From Actinomycetota bacterium (GTDB lineage: Bacteria; Actinomycetota; Thermoleophilia; UBA2241): a DNA stretch of 7,705 nt. The stretch spans positions 1-7,705 of the forward strand of contig PMKX01000032.1 of assembly GCA_003158705.1 (NCBI GenBank), read 5' to 3'. The position numbers were made by a program, and so were the translations under genes. The notes beneath the pieces are model-generated. The model was not told where the DNA came from and searched no databases. It saw only the letters and a list, made by a program, of their open reading frames with translations. This document shows positions 1-5,896 of this stretch, piece by piece (the first letter of the stretch is position 1; each line of letters opens with the position of its first letter).

Positions 1-189
1 GAGCACAACCTGGACGTGATCAAATCGGCCGACTGGGTCGTCGATCTCGGTCCGGAAGGCGGCGAGGAGGGCGGCACCGTGGTGGCCGCCGGGACGCCTG
101 AGGAGCTCGCCGCGCACCCCGACCACACATACACCGGCGCCTTCCTGCGCCGCGTGCTCCACGGCGTCGCGGTCGCTGCGCAGGAGTAG
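1..189 (+). CDS. uvrA: Excinuclease ABC subunit A, C-terminal end (partial)
   Basis: Only the last 62 codons are present, ending at TAG 187–189; the 5' part lies outside the window. The peptide opens with [20 protein letters not shown], the signature just after the Walker B region of the second ABC ATPase of UvrA; its histidine is the switch (H-loop) residue contacting ATP. It continues with GTPEELA and [10 protein letters not shown], the usual C-terminal end of the family. UvrA is the damage-sensing ATPase that loads UvrB on distorted DNA in nucleotide excision repair, in the cytoplasm on the chromosome. The uvrC start lies 40 bases downstream with no convincing terminator between, so the two repair genes are probably co-transcribed. 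UvrA proteins usually exceed 900 residues, so most of the gene is missing here because of the window edge, not truncation. Confidence 0.94.
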   Translation, partial: EHNLDVIKSADWVVDLGPEGGEEGGTVVAAGTPEELAAHPDHTYTGAFLRRVLHGVAVAAQE

Positions 190-229
190 AATCAAGCAAG
201 ATGTTCACTGCTGCCCGCAGGTCTGCCAC

Positions 230-2077
230 GTGACCGAGCTCCGCGACACCGTCGCCCGCATCCCCAACGAACCCGGCGTCTATCGCTTCCTGGACGCGCA
301 GGGGCAGGTCCTCTACGTGGGCAAGGCCAAGGCGCTGCGCAAACGCTTGGCAAGCTACGTCCGTACTGGGCGTGCCGCGCCTACGGGACGCACGGCGGAG
401 ATGGTCTCCCGGGCGCGCGACATCGAGTATGTGGTCACCGCCTCGGAGGCCGAGGCCCTCGTGCTGGAGGAGAACTTTATCAAGGAGTCACGGCCACCGT
501 TCAACCTGCGGCTGCGCGACGACAAGAGCTACCCCTACATAGAGATCACCTTGAGCGACGAGTGGCCGCGCGTGCGCTTCACGCGCCGGCGTCACGTGCA
601 CGGCAACCTCTACTTCGGGCCGTACTCGAGCGCCGGCAAGGTCCGCGAGACGCTGGAACTGATCGGGCGCATCTTCCCCTACCGCAAGTGCAGGGGCGAC
701 AAGCCTGGCCGGGCGAGCGGCTCGCCGTGCCTGCAGTACTTCATCAAGCGCTCGCTGGCGCCTTGTGACGGGCGTGTGTCGCACGAGGAGTACATGAGTG
801 TGCTGCAGGAGGTGATCGACTTCTTGCGCGGCAGACTCACCGAGGTGACGCAGTCCATCGAGAGTGAGATGGCGGTAGCGGCCGCCGCCCAGCAGTTCGA
901 GAAGGCGGCGCTGTTGCGCGACCGTCTCACAGCCGTGCGTCATGTCCAGGAGCACCAGGTGGCGCGCACCGACACAGGCTCGTTCGACGTGCTCGGCCTG
1001 TTGCAGGCCGAGCCGGGCGGCAACGTGCAGGTCTTCCGCGTGCGCGAAGGAGCGCTGGTCGAGCGGCAGACGTTCTACATCGAGAACGCCGCCGACCGCG
1101 AGGCCCAAGAGGTGCTCGAGGAGTTCATTCTGGAGTACTACTGGCAGCCGGAGACCATACCGGCGCAGATCATCGCGCCCCTCGAGCAGGACGGCGGGGG
1201 CGTGGCGGTGCTCCTGGCGGCGCGGCGCGGGGCCCAAGTGGAGGTGCGCCGCGCCCAGCGTGGTGCCAAGCGCCGTCTTCAGGAGCTGGCGCAGCACAAT
1301 GCGGAGCTGGCCGGCCAGGCCGAGGCGCACCGCTTGCAGGACCGCAGCGCCTCGCGCATCGCCGCCCTCGAGCGGCTGCGCACCGTCTTGGACTTGGCGG
1401 AGCTGCCGCTGCGTGTGGAGTGCTACGACATCTCCAACTTGGGCGAGCGCCATCCGGTGGGCTCCATGGTCGTCTTTGAAGGCGGCCTGCCCAAGAAGGC
1501 GCACTACCGCAAGTTCGCCGTGCGTTCGGTGGCCGGCCAGGACGACGTCGCCATGATGCGTGAGGTCGTGGGGCGCCGTCTCGAGCGCTACGTGGCGGTC
1601 CGTGCCGACGCGGGCGCGCCCTTCGACGAGAGCTTCGCCAAGCTGCCGGGGCTCATCGTGGTCGACGGCGGCAAGGGCCAACTCGCGGCGGCCGGGCGAG
1701 CTCTGCGCGCAAGCGGCCTTGACGTGCCCATCGTAGCGCTCGCCAAACAGCGCCAGGAGGTGTTCGTGCCCGGCCGCCGGGAGCCGCTGGCGCTGCCTGC
1801 CGACGACCCCGCGTCGCTGCTCCTGCAGCGTGTTCGCGACGAGGCGCATCGCTTTGCGGTAACCTTTCACCGACAGCGCCGCGAGGGGGATCTCAAGCGG
1901 GCGACGATCTTCGACGAGCTCCCCAAGGTCGGGCCCACACGACGCCGCCGGATCCTGGAGCACTTCGGCAGTCCCGAGCGGTTTGTCTCGGCCACGCGGG
2001 AGGAGATCGCAGGGGTTCCGGGCCTGCCGCCCAAAGTCGCGAGGGAGATCTATGCGCACCTTCACAAAGCAGGCTGA
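230..2077 (+). CDS. uvrC: Excinuclease ABC subunit C (UvrC)
   Basis: This 615-residue protein is full length for UvrC (about 590–620). UvrC makes the two incisions around a UvrB-marked lesion. An N-terminal GIY-YIG nuclease (about 12–95) makes the 3' cut: visible are GVY 16–18, YVGKAK 29–34, R39, Y43, E80 of the LEEN motif and N92. A UVR/UvrB-binding helix pair lies at about 205–240 (FEKAALLRDRL). The RNase H-like nuclease for the 5' cut has ECYDIS with D400, VDGGKGQ with D479, and RDEAH with H540. Two C-terminal helix-hairpin-helix motifs (about 562–612) bind DNA. The GTG start at 230 is preceded by AGG at 219–221 (8-base spacing), and it gives the usual N-terminus just ahead of PNEPGVY. Oddity: the four-cysteine iron-sulfur site reads C154, C167, S175, C179, so one ligand is serine. 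The end overlaps ogt. Confidence 0.98.
   Translation: MTELRDTVARIPNEPGVYRFLDAQGQVLYVGKAKALRKRLASYVRTGRAAPTGRTAEMVSRARDIEYVVTASEAEALVLEENFIKESRPPFNLRLRDDKSYPYIEITLSDEWPRVRFTRRRHVHGNLYFGPYSSAGKVRETLELIGRIFPYRKCRGDKPGRASGSPCLQYFIKRSLAPCDGRVSHEEYMSVLQEVIDFLRGRLTEVTQSIESEMAVAAAAQQFEKAALLRDRLTAVRHVQEHQVARTDTGSFDVLGLLQAEPGGNVQVFRVREGALVERQTFYIENAADREAQEVLEEFILEYYWQPETIPAQIIAPLEQDGGGVAVLLAARRGAQVEVRRAQRGAKRRLQELAQHNAELAGQAEAHRLQDRSASRIAALERLRTVLDLAELPLRVECYDISNLGERHPVGSMVVFEGGLPKKAHYRKFAVRSVAGQDDVAMMREVVGRRLERYVAVRADAGAPFDESFAKLPGLIVVDGGKGQLAAAGRALRASGLDVPIVALAKQRQEVFVPGRREPLALPADDPASLLLQRVRDEAHRFAVTFHRQRREGDLKRATIFDELPKVGPTRRRRILEHFGSPERFVSATREEIAGVPGLPPKVAREIYAHLHKAG
2041..2047 (+). promoter_or_regulatory. 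Ribosome binding site deciding the ogt start
   Basis: GAGGGAG lies inside the last codons of uvrC, 4 bases before ATG 2052. It is the best Shine-Dalgarno match near the possible ogt starts and favours ATG 2052 over the in-frame TTG 1983 deep in uvrC or GTG 2091. The spacing is slightly short. Confidence 0.5.
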
Positions 2078-2588
2078 GATCACGCCTTCGGTGGTCACCG
2101 ACCGGGAGGAGTACTACGAGACGCCCTGGGGCGTGGGTCGGCTGCTGCTGGCCGGTGGCATGCCGCTGGCACATGACCTGCCGCAGGCCACCCGGCGTGC
2201 GCCCGGTGGCGCCGATGCGCCGCCCAGCGAGTGGAGCCGTCTTCTGGAGCGCTACTTCGCCGGCGAGGCCGTAGCCTTCGCCGTCGACGTTGCGGCCTTT
2301 GCGCGCGCGTACGGCTGCACGACCTTCGAGACCGCCGTGCTCAAGGCTCTGGCGGCGGTCCCCTACGGGCAGGTGGTCAGCTACCGCGACCTGGCGGTCG
2401 CTGCGGGCTACCCGAACGCCTACCGGGCCGTGGGTTCGGTGATGGCCCGCAATCGGCTGCCGGTCATCCTCCCTTGTCATCGCGTCATCAGAAACGACGG
2501 CCGTCTGGGCGACTACGGCGACGACCCGGCCTGGAAGGCACGCTTGTTGAGCCTGGAAGGCTACGCCCCCCAAGGAGTGAGCACGTGA
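2052..2588 (+). CDS. ogt: Methylated-DNA–[protein]-cysteine S-methyltransferase
   Basis: This 178-residue protein has the length and layout of a class I O6-alkylguanine-DNA alkyltransferase. The enzyme moves an alkyl group from O6-guanine (and O4-thymine) to its own cysteine in a single-turnover suicide reaction. The C-terminal domain is textbook: VPYGQVVSY 103–111, the recognition helix with RAVG 125–128, hinge Asn134, and PCHRVI with acceptor C142. Spacings from the cysteine to N134 (8), R125 (17) and Y111 (31) equal those of human MGMT (C145, N137, R128, Y114). The tail GDYGDDPAWKARLLSLEG is also family-typical. The N-terminal domain (about 20–85) is weakly conserved, as usual. ATG 2052 overlaps uvrC by 26 bases; GTG 2091 is an alternative that removes 13 residues. 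The TGA overlaps the rapZ GTG in a GTGA. Co-expression with uvrC suggests a repair module. Ogt versus Ada-C or MGMT naming cannot be settled by sequence alone. Confidence 0.94.
   Translation: MRTFTKQAEITPSVVTDREEYYETPWGVGRLLLAGGMPLAHDLPQATRRAPGGADAPPSEWSRLLERYFAGEAVAFAVDVAAFARAYGCTTFETAVLKALAAVPYGQVVSYRDLAVAAGYPNAYRAVGSVMARNRLPVILPCHRVIRNDGRLGDYGDDPAWKARLLSLEGYAPQGVST
2572..2577 (+). promoter_or_regulatory. Ribosome binding site of rapZ
   Basis: AAGGAG inside the last codons of ogt stands 7 bases before GTG 2585. It is a near-perfect Shine-Dalgarno sequence with ideal spacing. It fixes the rapZ start at 2585, although the same frame is open upstream to at least 2231. Confidence 0.8.
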
Positions 2589-3460
2589 CCACCACGTCTC
2601 TCCAGTTCGTAGTCATCACCGGCCTCTCGGGGGCCGGCAAGTCGCAGGCGATCGACGCCTTCGAGGACGCCGGCTACTTCTGCGTCGACAACCTGCCGCC
2701 GCAGCTTGTGCCCACGCTGGTCGACCTCTTCCGCCGCGAGGGCAGCAAGGTCGACAAGGTGGCCATCGTCAGCGACGTGCGCGGCGGGGAGTACTTTGGC
2801 CAGCTCGAGCAGCTCCTCGGCGAGCTGCACGAACGTGGCGTCGAATACGTGCTCGTCTTCCTCGAGGCCTCCAACGAGGCCCTGGTGCGGCGGTTCAAAG
2901 AGACGCGCCGCCGTCACCCGTTGGGCGGCGGCGGCACAGTCATCGACGGCATCCGCAAGGAGCGCGCCCTGCTCGCCGGCTTGCGCGACCGGGCGACGCT
3001 CATCGTCGACACGAGCAGTCTTTCCATCCAGGAGCTCAAGGCGCGGCTCAACGAGGAGCTCATTCAGCATACTCGGCGCACCAACCTCGTCTTCGCCTTC
3101 GTCTCGTTCGGCTACAAGTTCGGCATCCCGATCGACAGCGACCTCCTCTTCGACGTGCGCTTCCTGCCCAATCCCTACTACGACCTGCGCCTGCGTCAGC
3201 TCACCGGCCTCGACCCGGAGGTGTCGGAGTTCGTCGTCAAGTCCACTGGCGCCGACGAGTACCTGGGCCGCCTCACGGCTCTGCTCGACTTTCTCTTCCC
3301 GCGCTACGCCGCCGAGGGCAAGGCGCATCTGACCATCGGCATCGGCTGCACCGGCGGCCGCCACCGCTCGGTGACCGTGGCGGCCTGGCTCGGCGAGCGC
3401 TACGAGAAGCAGGGGTACTTCACCGTCGTGCGCCATCGCGACATAGCCCGGGACGGATGA
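2585..3460 (+). CDS. rapZ: RapZ/YvcJ family nucleotide-binding regulator
   Basis: The protein has 291 residues, normal for RapZ/YvcJ (about 285–295). The N-terminal P-loop domain carries Walker A GLSGAGKS (13–20), VDNLP (34–38), and a DVR motif. The middle has RRRHPL, FGYK (175–178) and DVRFLPNP starting at D190. The C-terminal domain carries the invariant IGCTGGRHRSV (253–263). The family binds and hydrolyses ATP/GTP. In E. coli RapZ is an RNA adaptor that senses glucosamine-6-phosphate and directs GlmZ to RNase E; in B. subtilis YvcJ affects competence. The role in actinobacteria is not well defined, and the basic KRK-like tail used for RNA binding in E. coli is absent (the end is HRDIARDG). 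The start is GTG 2585, chosen by its AAGGAG and the standard N-terminus. It overlaps ogt by 4 bases and yvcK by 4 bases (ATGA), so translation is probably coupled. Confidence 0.98.
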   Translation: MTTTSLQFVVITGLSGAGKSQAIDAFEDAGYFCVDNLPPQLVPTLVDLFRREGSKVDKVAIVSDVRGGEYFGQLEQLLGELHERGVEYVLVFLEASNEALVRRFKETRRRHPLGGGGTVIDGIRKERALLAGLRDRATLIVDTSSLSIQELKARLNEELIQHTRRTNLVFAFVSFGYKFGIPIDSDLLFDVRFLPNPYYDLRLRQLTGLDPEVSEFVVKSTGADEYLGRLTALLDFLFPRYAAEGKAHLTIGIGCTGGRHRSVTVAAWLGERYEKQGYFTVVRHRDIARDG

Positions 3461-4707
3461 GACTGCCCTACGTCGAGTGGTTGCGGCCGGGTCTGGGCCT
3501 CAAACGCTGGGTGTTGCTGGCTGTGGCTGGGGCTGCCGTCCTTGCCTGTGCTTTGCTGGTCGGCATCGGTCTGCTGGCCTCAGACGAGCTCGTTCGCGGC
3601 CTCGGCTTGGGCTGGCTCAACGGCCACCGCGCGGCAGCGCTGCTGCTGGTCGCCGACGCTGTCATGGTCGGCACGGTGGGGCTTATCCTGGGCGTGCGCG
3701 GTACGGTGCGCTTTGAGCGCTCGACGCCGGATTCGGTGAGCGAGATCCTCTCGGCAGGGCGTCTGGCTCGCGGTCCGCGGGTCGTAGCCATCGGCGGCGG
3801 CAACGGCCTGGCGGTGCTGCTCAAGGGACTCAAGCACCACACGAGCAACTTGACGGCGGTCGTAACGGTGGCTGACGACGGCGGCAGCTCTGGCCGTCTG
3901 CGCCAGGACATGGGCGTGCTGCCGCCAGGCGATATCCGCAACTGCCTTGTCGCCCTCGCCGACGACGAGTCGCTCATGGGCCGCCTCTTCCAGTACCGCT
4001 TCTCCAACGGCGGCCTGCAGGGCCACAGCTTCGGCAACCTTTTCGTGGCCGCCTTGGCAGAGGTGACCGGCGACTTCGAGCGCGCCATCCGTGAGTCTAC
4101 GAGCGTGCTCAAGGTGCGCGGGCGCGTCCTGCCGTCGACGCTTGAGAACGTGGTGCTGCACGCTCAGCTGCAGGGTGGTGAGCAGGTGAGCGGCGAAAGC
4201 ACCATCACGGCCGCCGAGAACCTGCCACTGCGCGTGTGGCTCACGCCGACCTCGCCGGCGGCGCAGCCTGAGGCACTGGCCGCGATCGAGGACGCCGACC
4301 TTGTCGTCCTCGGCCCGGGGAGCGTGTACACCAGCATCATCCCCAACTTGCTGATCCCAGATGTCGGCAAGGCTCTCAAGCGGACGCGGGCCTGCGTGGC
4401 TTACGTGTGCAACGTGATGACGCAACCAGGTGAGACCGACGACTACACGTGCGGCGACCACGTCGACGCGCTCTATCGGCACGGCGCCGCCGGCCTCGTC
4501 GACGTCGTGCTCGTCAACAAGACGCCTGTCGCGGCCGATCTGGCCACGAGGTACGAGCAAGCCGGTGCTTGCCCGGTGGCGGTCGACGACGATCGGCTGG
4601 GGCAGCTCGGGCTGCGCGTCGTGCACGCGCCCTTGGCCACGGGCAGCAACGTCTTTCGCCACGACCCCGCCCTGCTCTCACGCGCTCTCGTCAAGCTCGT
4701 GCGCTGA
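3457..4707 (+). CDS. yvcK: YvcK/CofD-like UDP-GlcNAc-binding protein with N-terminal membrane anchor
   Basis: The C-terminal 310 residues are a complete YvcK (gluconeogenesis factor; CuvA in mycobacteria): GGGNG 113–117, DDGGSSGRLR 140–149, PPGDIRN 156–162, GHSFGNLF, GPGSVYTSIIPN from 286, and NVMTQPGET from 319. The fold is CofD-like; B. subtilis YvcK binds UDP-sugars and is needed for growth and normal shape on gluconeogenic carbon. Ahead of it lie about 105 extra residues with two hydrophobic helices, about 18–41 and 58–80, joined by a short loop. This makes 416 residues, against about 320–340 for soluble homologues, so the protein should sit in the membrane, probably with the catalytic-like domain in the cytoplasm. 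The ATG overlaps the rapZ stop (ATGA) and has only a weak Shine-Dalgarno, suggesting translational coupling. The first glycine motif has Asn where many homologues have Thr or His. Confidence 0.97.
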   Translation: MRLPYVEWLRPGLGLKRWVLLAVAGAAVLACALLVGIGLLASDELVRGLGLGWLNGHRAAALLLVADAVMVGTVGLILGVRGTVRFERSTPDSVSEILSAGRLARGPRVVAIGGGNGLAVLLKGLKHHTSNLTAVVTVADDGGSSGRLRQDMGVLPPGDIRNCLVALADDESLMGRLFQYRFSNGGLQGHSFGNLFVAALAEVTGDFERAIRESTSVLKVRGRVLPSTLENVVLHAQLQGGEQVSGESTITAAENLPLRVWLTPTSPAAQPEALAAIEDADLVVLGPGSVYTSIIPNLLIPDVGKALKRTRACVAYVCNVMTQPGETDDYTCGDHVDALYRHGAAGLVDVVLVNKTPVAADLATRYEQAGACPVAVDDDRLGQLGLRVVHAPLATGSNVFRHDPALLSRALVKLVR

Positions 4708-4709
4708 GG
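4706..4709 (+). promoter_or_regulatory. Ribosome binding site of whiA
   Basis: GAGG, overlapping the yvcK stop codon, lies 5 bases before GTG 4715. It supports that start, which gives the canonical WhiA N-terminus SFTQDVKREL, even though the frame is open far upstream inside yvcK. Confidence 0.6.
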
Positions 4710-4714
4710 CGGCG

Positions 4715-5647
4715 GTGTCGTTCACGCAAGACGTCAAGCGCGAGCTGGGCGTCCTGGTGCCCACGGTCGAGCACTGTCGGCGCGCCCAGCTCTCGGGGCT
4801 ACTCTTCGGTGCCGGCACCTTCGACTTGGCCGCCGGCGGGCTGGTGTCCGTGCGCATGTCGCTGGCCCTGCCGGCTACGGCTCGCTGCGCGCTGGCTCTG
4901 CTCAAGCCTTTCGGCGTGCACGCTGAGCTGCGCACTGTGAGCTCGGCCCCGGCCGGGCGCCGCTACGAGATCGTGCTCGGCGCCGGCCAGCGCGACCTGC
5001 AGCTTCTCAACGAGGTGGGCGTGCTCTCAGACGCGTTCCAGCTGCAGATGCGCGTACCCCGTCGGCTCGTGGCCCGGCATTGCTGCCTGGTGGCCTTTTT
5101 GCGCGGCATGTTCCTCGGCTGTGGTTCCATCTCTGCGGCGGGCGCTCCTGTGCACGCGGAGTTCACGGTCGAGAACGGCGACCTCGCCGACGAGCTCGTG
5201 GCGCTGCTTGGTCGCCTCGATCTGCCCTTCACCGTCGGCCGGCGCGAGCGCAACTGCGCCTGCTACACCAAGCGCGGGGAGACTGCCGCCGATCTGCTTG
5301 CCTTGCTCGGCGCACATGATTCGCGCTTGCGCTGGGAGGAGCATGCTGTGCTCGGTCGCGTGCGCGAGCGCGCCAATCGCCTGGCCAACTGCGACGAGGC
5401 AAACGCTCGGCGAGCCGCAGAGGCCGGCCGGCGGCAGGTCGAGGCGGCTCGCCGCCTGATGGCAGACGAGAGCTGGGCGATGCTGGCGGCCAGCGTGCGC
5501 ACGGTCGCGCAGCTGCGGCTCGATCATCCGTATCTCAGCCTGCAGGAGCTGGCCGCGCGCGCCCGGCCGCCGCTGACGAAGTCGTCGCTCAACCATCGCT
5601 TGCGGCGCATGGTCGCCCTCAGCGAGGAGCGTGCTGTCGAGAAGTGA
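4715..5647 (+). CDS. whiA: Sporulation/cell-division transcription factor WhiA
   Basis: The protein has 310 residues, slightly short of the usual 315–330. The N-terminus MSFTQDVKREL is the family signature. Two degenerate LAGLIDADG-homing-endonuclease-like halves follow: LSGLLFGAGTF near residue 30, then CCLVAFLRGMFLGCGSIS with R130–S138. The acidic nuclease residues are lost, as in all WhiA. A linker with NRLANCDEANARRAAEAG leads to the C-terminal helix-turn-helix (about 265–302: LRLDHPYLSLQELA, then LTKSSLNHRLRRM). WhiA binds DNA. In Streptomyces it switches on ftsZ and sporulation-septation genes with WhiB; in B. subtilis it affects Z-ring assembly and chromosome segregation. It starts 7 bases after yvcK and is the last gene of the repair–rapZ–yvcK unit. 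The short loop after GSIS (AAGAPVHAEF) is a small divergence. WhiA identity is firm; the target genes here are unknown. Confidence 0.97.
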   Translation: MSFTQDVKRELGVLVPTVEHCRRAQLSGLLFGAGTFDLAAGGLVSVRMSLALPATARCALALLKPFGVHAELRTVSSAPAGRRYEIVLGAGQRDLQLLNEVGVLSDAFQLQMRVPRRLVARHCCLVAFLRGMFLGCGSISAAGAPVHAEFTVENGDLADELVALLGRLDLPFTVGRRERNCACYTKRGETAADLLALLGAHDSRLRWEEHAVLGRVRERANRLANCDEANARRAAEAGRRQVEAARRLMADESWAMLAASVRTVAQLRLDHPYLSLQELAARARPPLTKSSLNHRLRRMVALSEERAVEK

Positions 5648-5673
5648 CGCAGGGCTGGCGCCGTGCGGCGCTG

Positions 5674-5695
5674 GGCGTGCTCGCTGCAGCACGCC
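5674..5695 (+). terminator. Candidate GC-rich terminator hairpin after whiA
   Basis: A perfect 8-bp stem GGCGTGCT / AGCACGCC encloses the 6-base loop CGCTGC, starting 26 bases after the whiA stop. A smaller stem, GCGCC-GTGC-GGCGC (5658–5671), sits directly upstream. No T-run follows, so it is not a classical intrinsic terminator; U-less hairpins have been proposed as terminators in actinobacteria. It could instead be a 3'-end stabiliser or part of a structured leader. Its placement between whiA and the gap promoter box favours an end-of-unit role. Confidence 0.4.
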
Positions 5696-5721
5696 GACGG
5701 CGTAGGCCGCTGCGTCGCGGG

Positions 5722-5727
5722 TATAAT
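5722..5727 (+). promoter_or_regulatory. Candidate −10 box of a gap promoter
   Basis: A perfect TATAAT sits in very G+C-rich intergenic DNA, the only one I noticed in the window. Initiation would fall near 5733–5736, giving a gap leader of about 160 bases. No TTGACA-like −35 is visible at 16–18 bases upstream (GGCGTA at 17), and there is no extended-10 TG, so a partner activator or a weak basal promoter is possible. The call is inferred from the hexamer and its position. Confidence 0.5.
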
Positions 5728-5838
5728 CGCAGCCGCGCCGAGATGTGTACCGCACGGCAAGACAAGATGGCGCAAACGGCTCCCGCGGGCCTGTACGCGT
5801 GGGCTGTACCCAAAGCGACACGCCTATGACAAGCTGTA

Positions 5839-5869
5839 GCGGAGCCCAGGCGAAGCCTTGGGGCTCCGC
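5839..5869 (+). promoter_or_regulatory. Strong hairpin in the gap leader
   Basis: A 9-bp perfect stem GCGGAGCCC / GGGCTCCGC is extended by AGGC / GCCT closing a GAA triloop, with a 2-base TG bulge on the 3' side. It ends 11 bases before the gap Shine-Dalgarno (5881–5890), which it leaves free. With no T-run it is unlikely to be an intrinsic terminator. It may stabilise the gap mRNA, act as a protein-binding site, or be part of an attenuator. The structure is directly visible; its function is inference. Confidence 0.5.
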
Positions 5870-5880
5870 ACACGCCGTAC

Positions 5881-5890
5881 GGGGAGGAAG
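5881..5890 (+). promoter_or_regulatory. Ribosome binding site of gap
   Basis: GGGGAGGAAG contains a strong GGAGG (5883–5887), 9 bases before ATG 5897. It settles the start at 5897 rather than the in-frame TTG 5858, which lies inside the leader hairpin, and it fits a highly expressed glycolytic gene. Confidence 0.75.
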
Positions 5891-5896
5891 TCTGTC

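Larger units (their letters stand above)
5728..5896 (+). other. Structured 5' leader of gap, with small reading frames
   Basis: This gene-free interval follows the TATAAT box. Two small frames run through it: ATG 5743 to TGA 5829 (28 residues), and ATG 5826 to TGA 5900 (24 residues). The second overlaps the first by ATGA and ends by overlapping the gap start, again as ATGA. The first frame is also open back to GTG 5644, which overlaps the whiA stop as GTGA (61 residues, arginine-rich). None has a good Shine-Dalgarno and none resembles a known protein, so coding is doubtful. TGTAC occurs at 5746, 5792 and 5805, and there is an 8-base palindrome CCCGCGGG at 5782–5789. No tRNA or recognised riboswitch fits. 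Confidence 0.3.

Noticed and set aside
1983..2051. TTG 1983 as the ogt start
   Set aside because: It would add 23 residues read out of frame from the conserved uvrC C-terminus, with no family match; ATG 2052 has a GAGGGAG in front.
488..2098. Long open frame on the − strand opposite uvrC (536 codons)
   Set aside because: It lies fully opposite a certain uvrC, has His/Leu/Arg-rich composition typical of antisense frames in G+C-rich coding DNA, and shows no recognisable motif.
2231..2584. N-terminal extension of rapZ back to 2231
   Set aside because: The extra 118 residues are the shifted frame of ogt; GTG 2585 with AAGGAG gives the standard RapZ N-terminus.
3580..4662. Long − strand frame opposite yvcK, and similar ones opposite rapZ, whiA, gap and pgk
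   Set aside because: All mirror confident + strand genes and have no domain signature; they are by-products of third-position G/C.
4430..4714. N-terminal extension of whiA back to 4430
   Set aside because: The upstream part is the shifted frame of yvcK; GTG 4715 gives the canonical MSFTxDVKxEL start.
5751..5812. Resemblance of GCACGGCAAG and GGCGCAAACGGC to the c-di-GMP-I (GEMM) riboswitch core
   Set aside because: The two core strands are separated by only a few bases, with no room for the P2 hairpin and GNRA loop, and the P3 helix with its receptor is not formed. A covariance-model search (Rfam GEMM) would settle it; I expect no hit.
5728..5838. Possible tRNA or other structured RNA gene in the whiA–gap interval
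   Set aside because: No cloverleaf, T-loop GTTCRA-type motif or CCA end could be found.
5858..5896. TTG 5858 as the gap start
   Set aside because: It is inside the leader hairpin with no ribosome site; ATG 5897 gives the standard GAPDH N-terminus and has GGGGAGGAAG in front.
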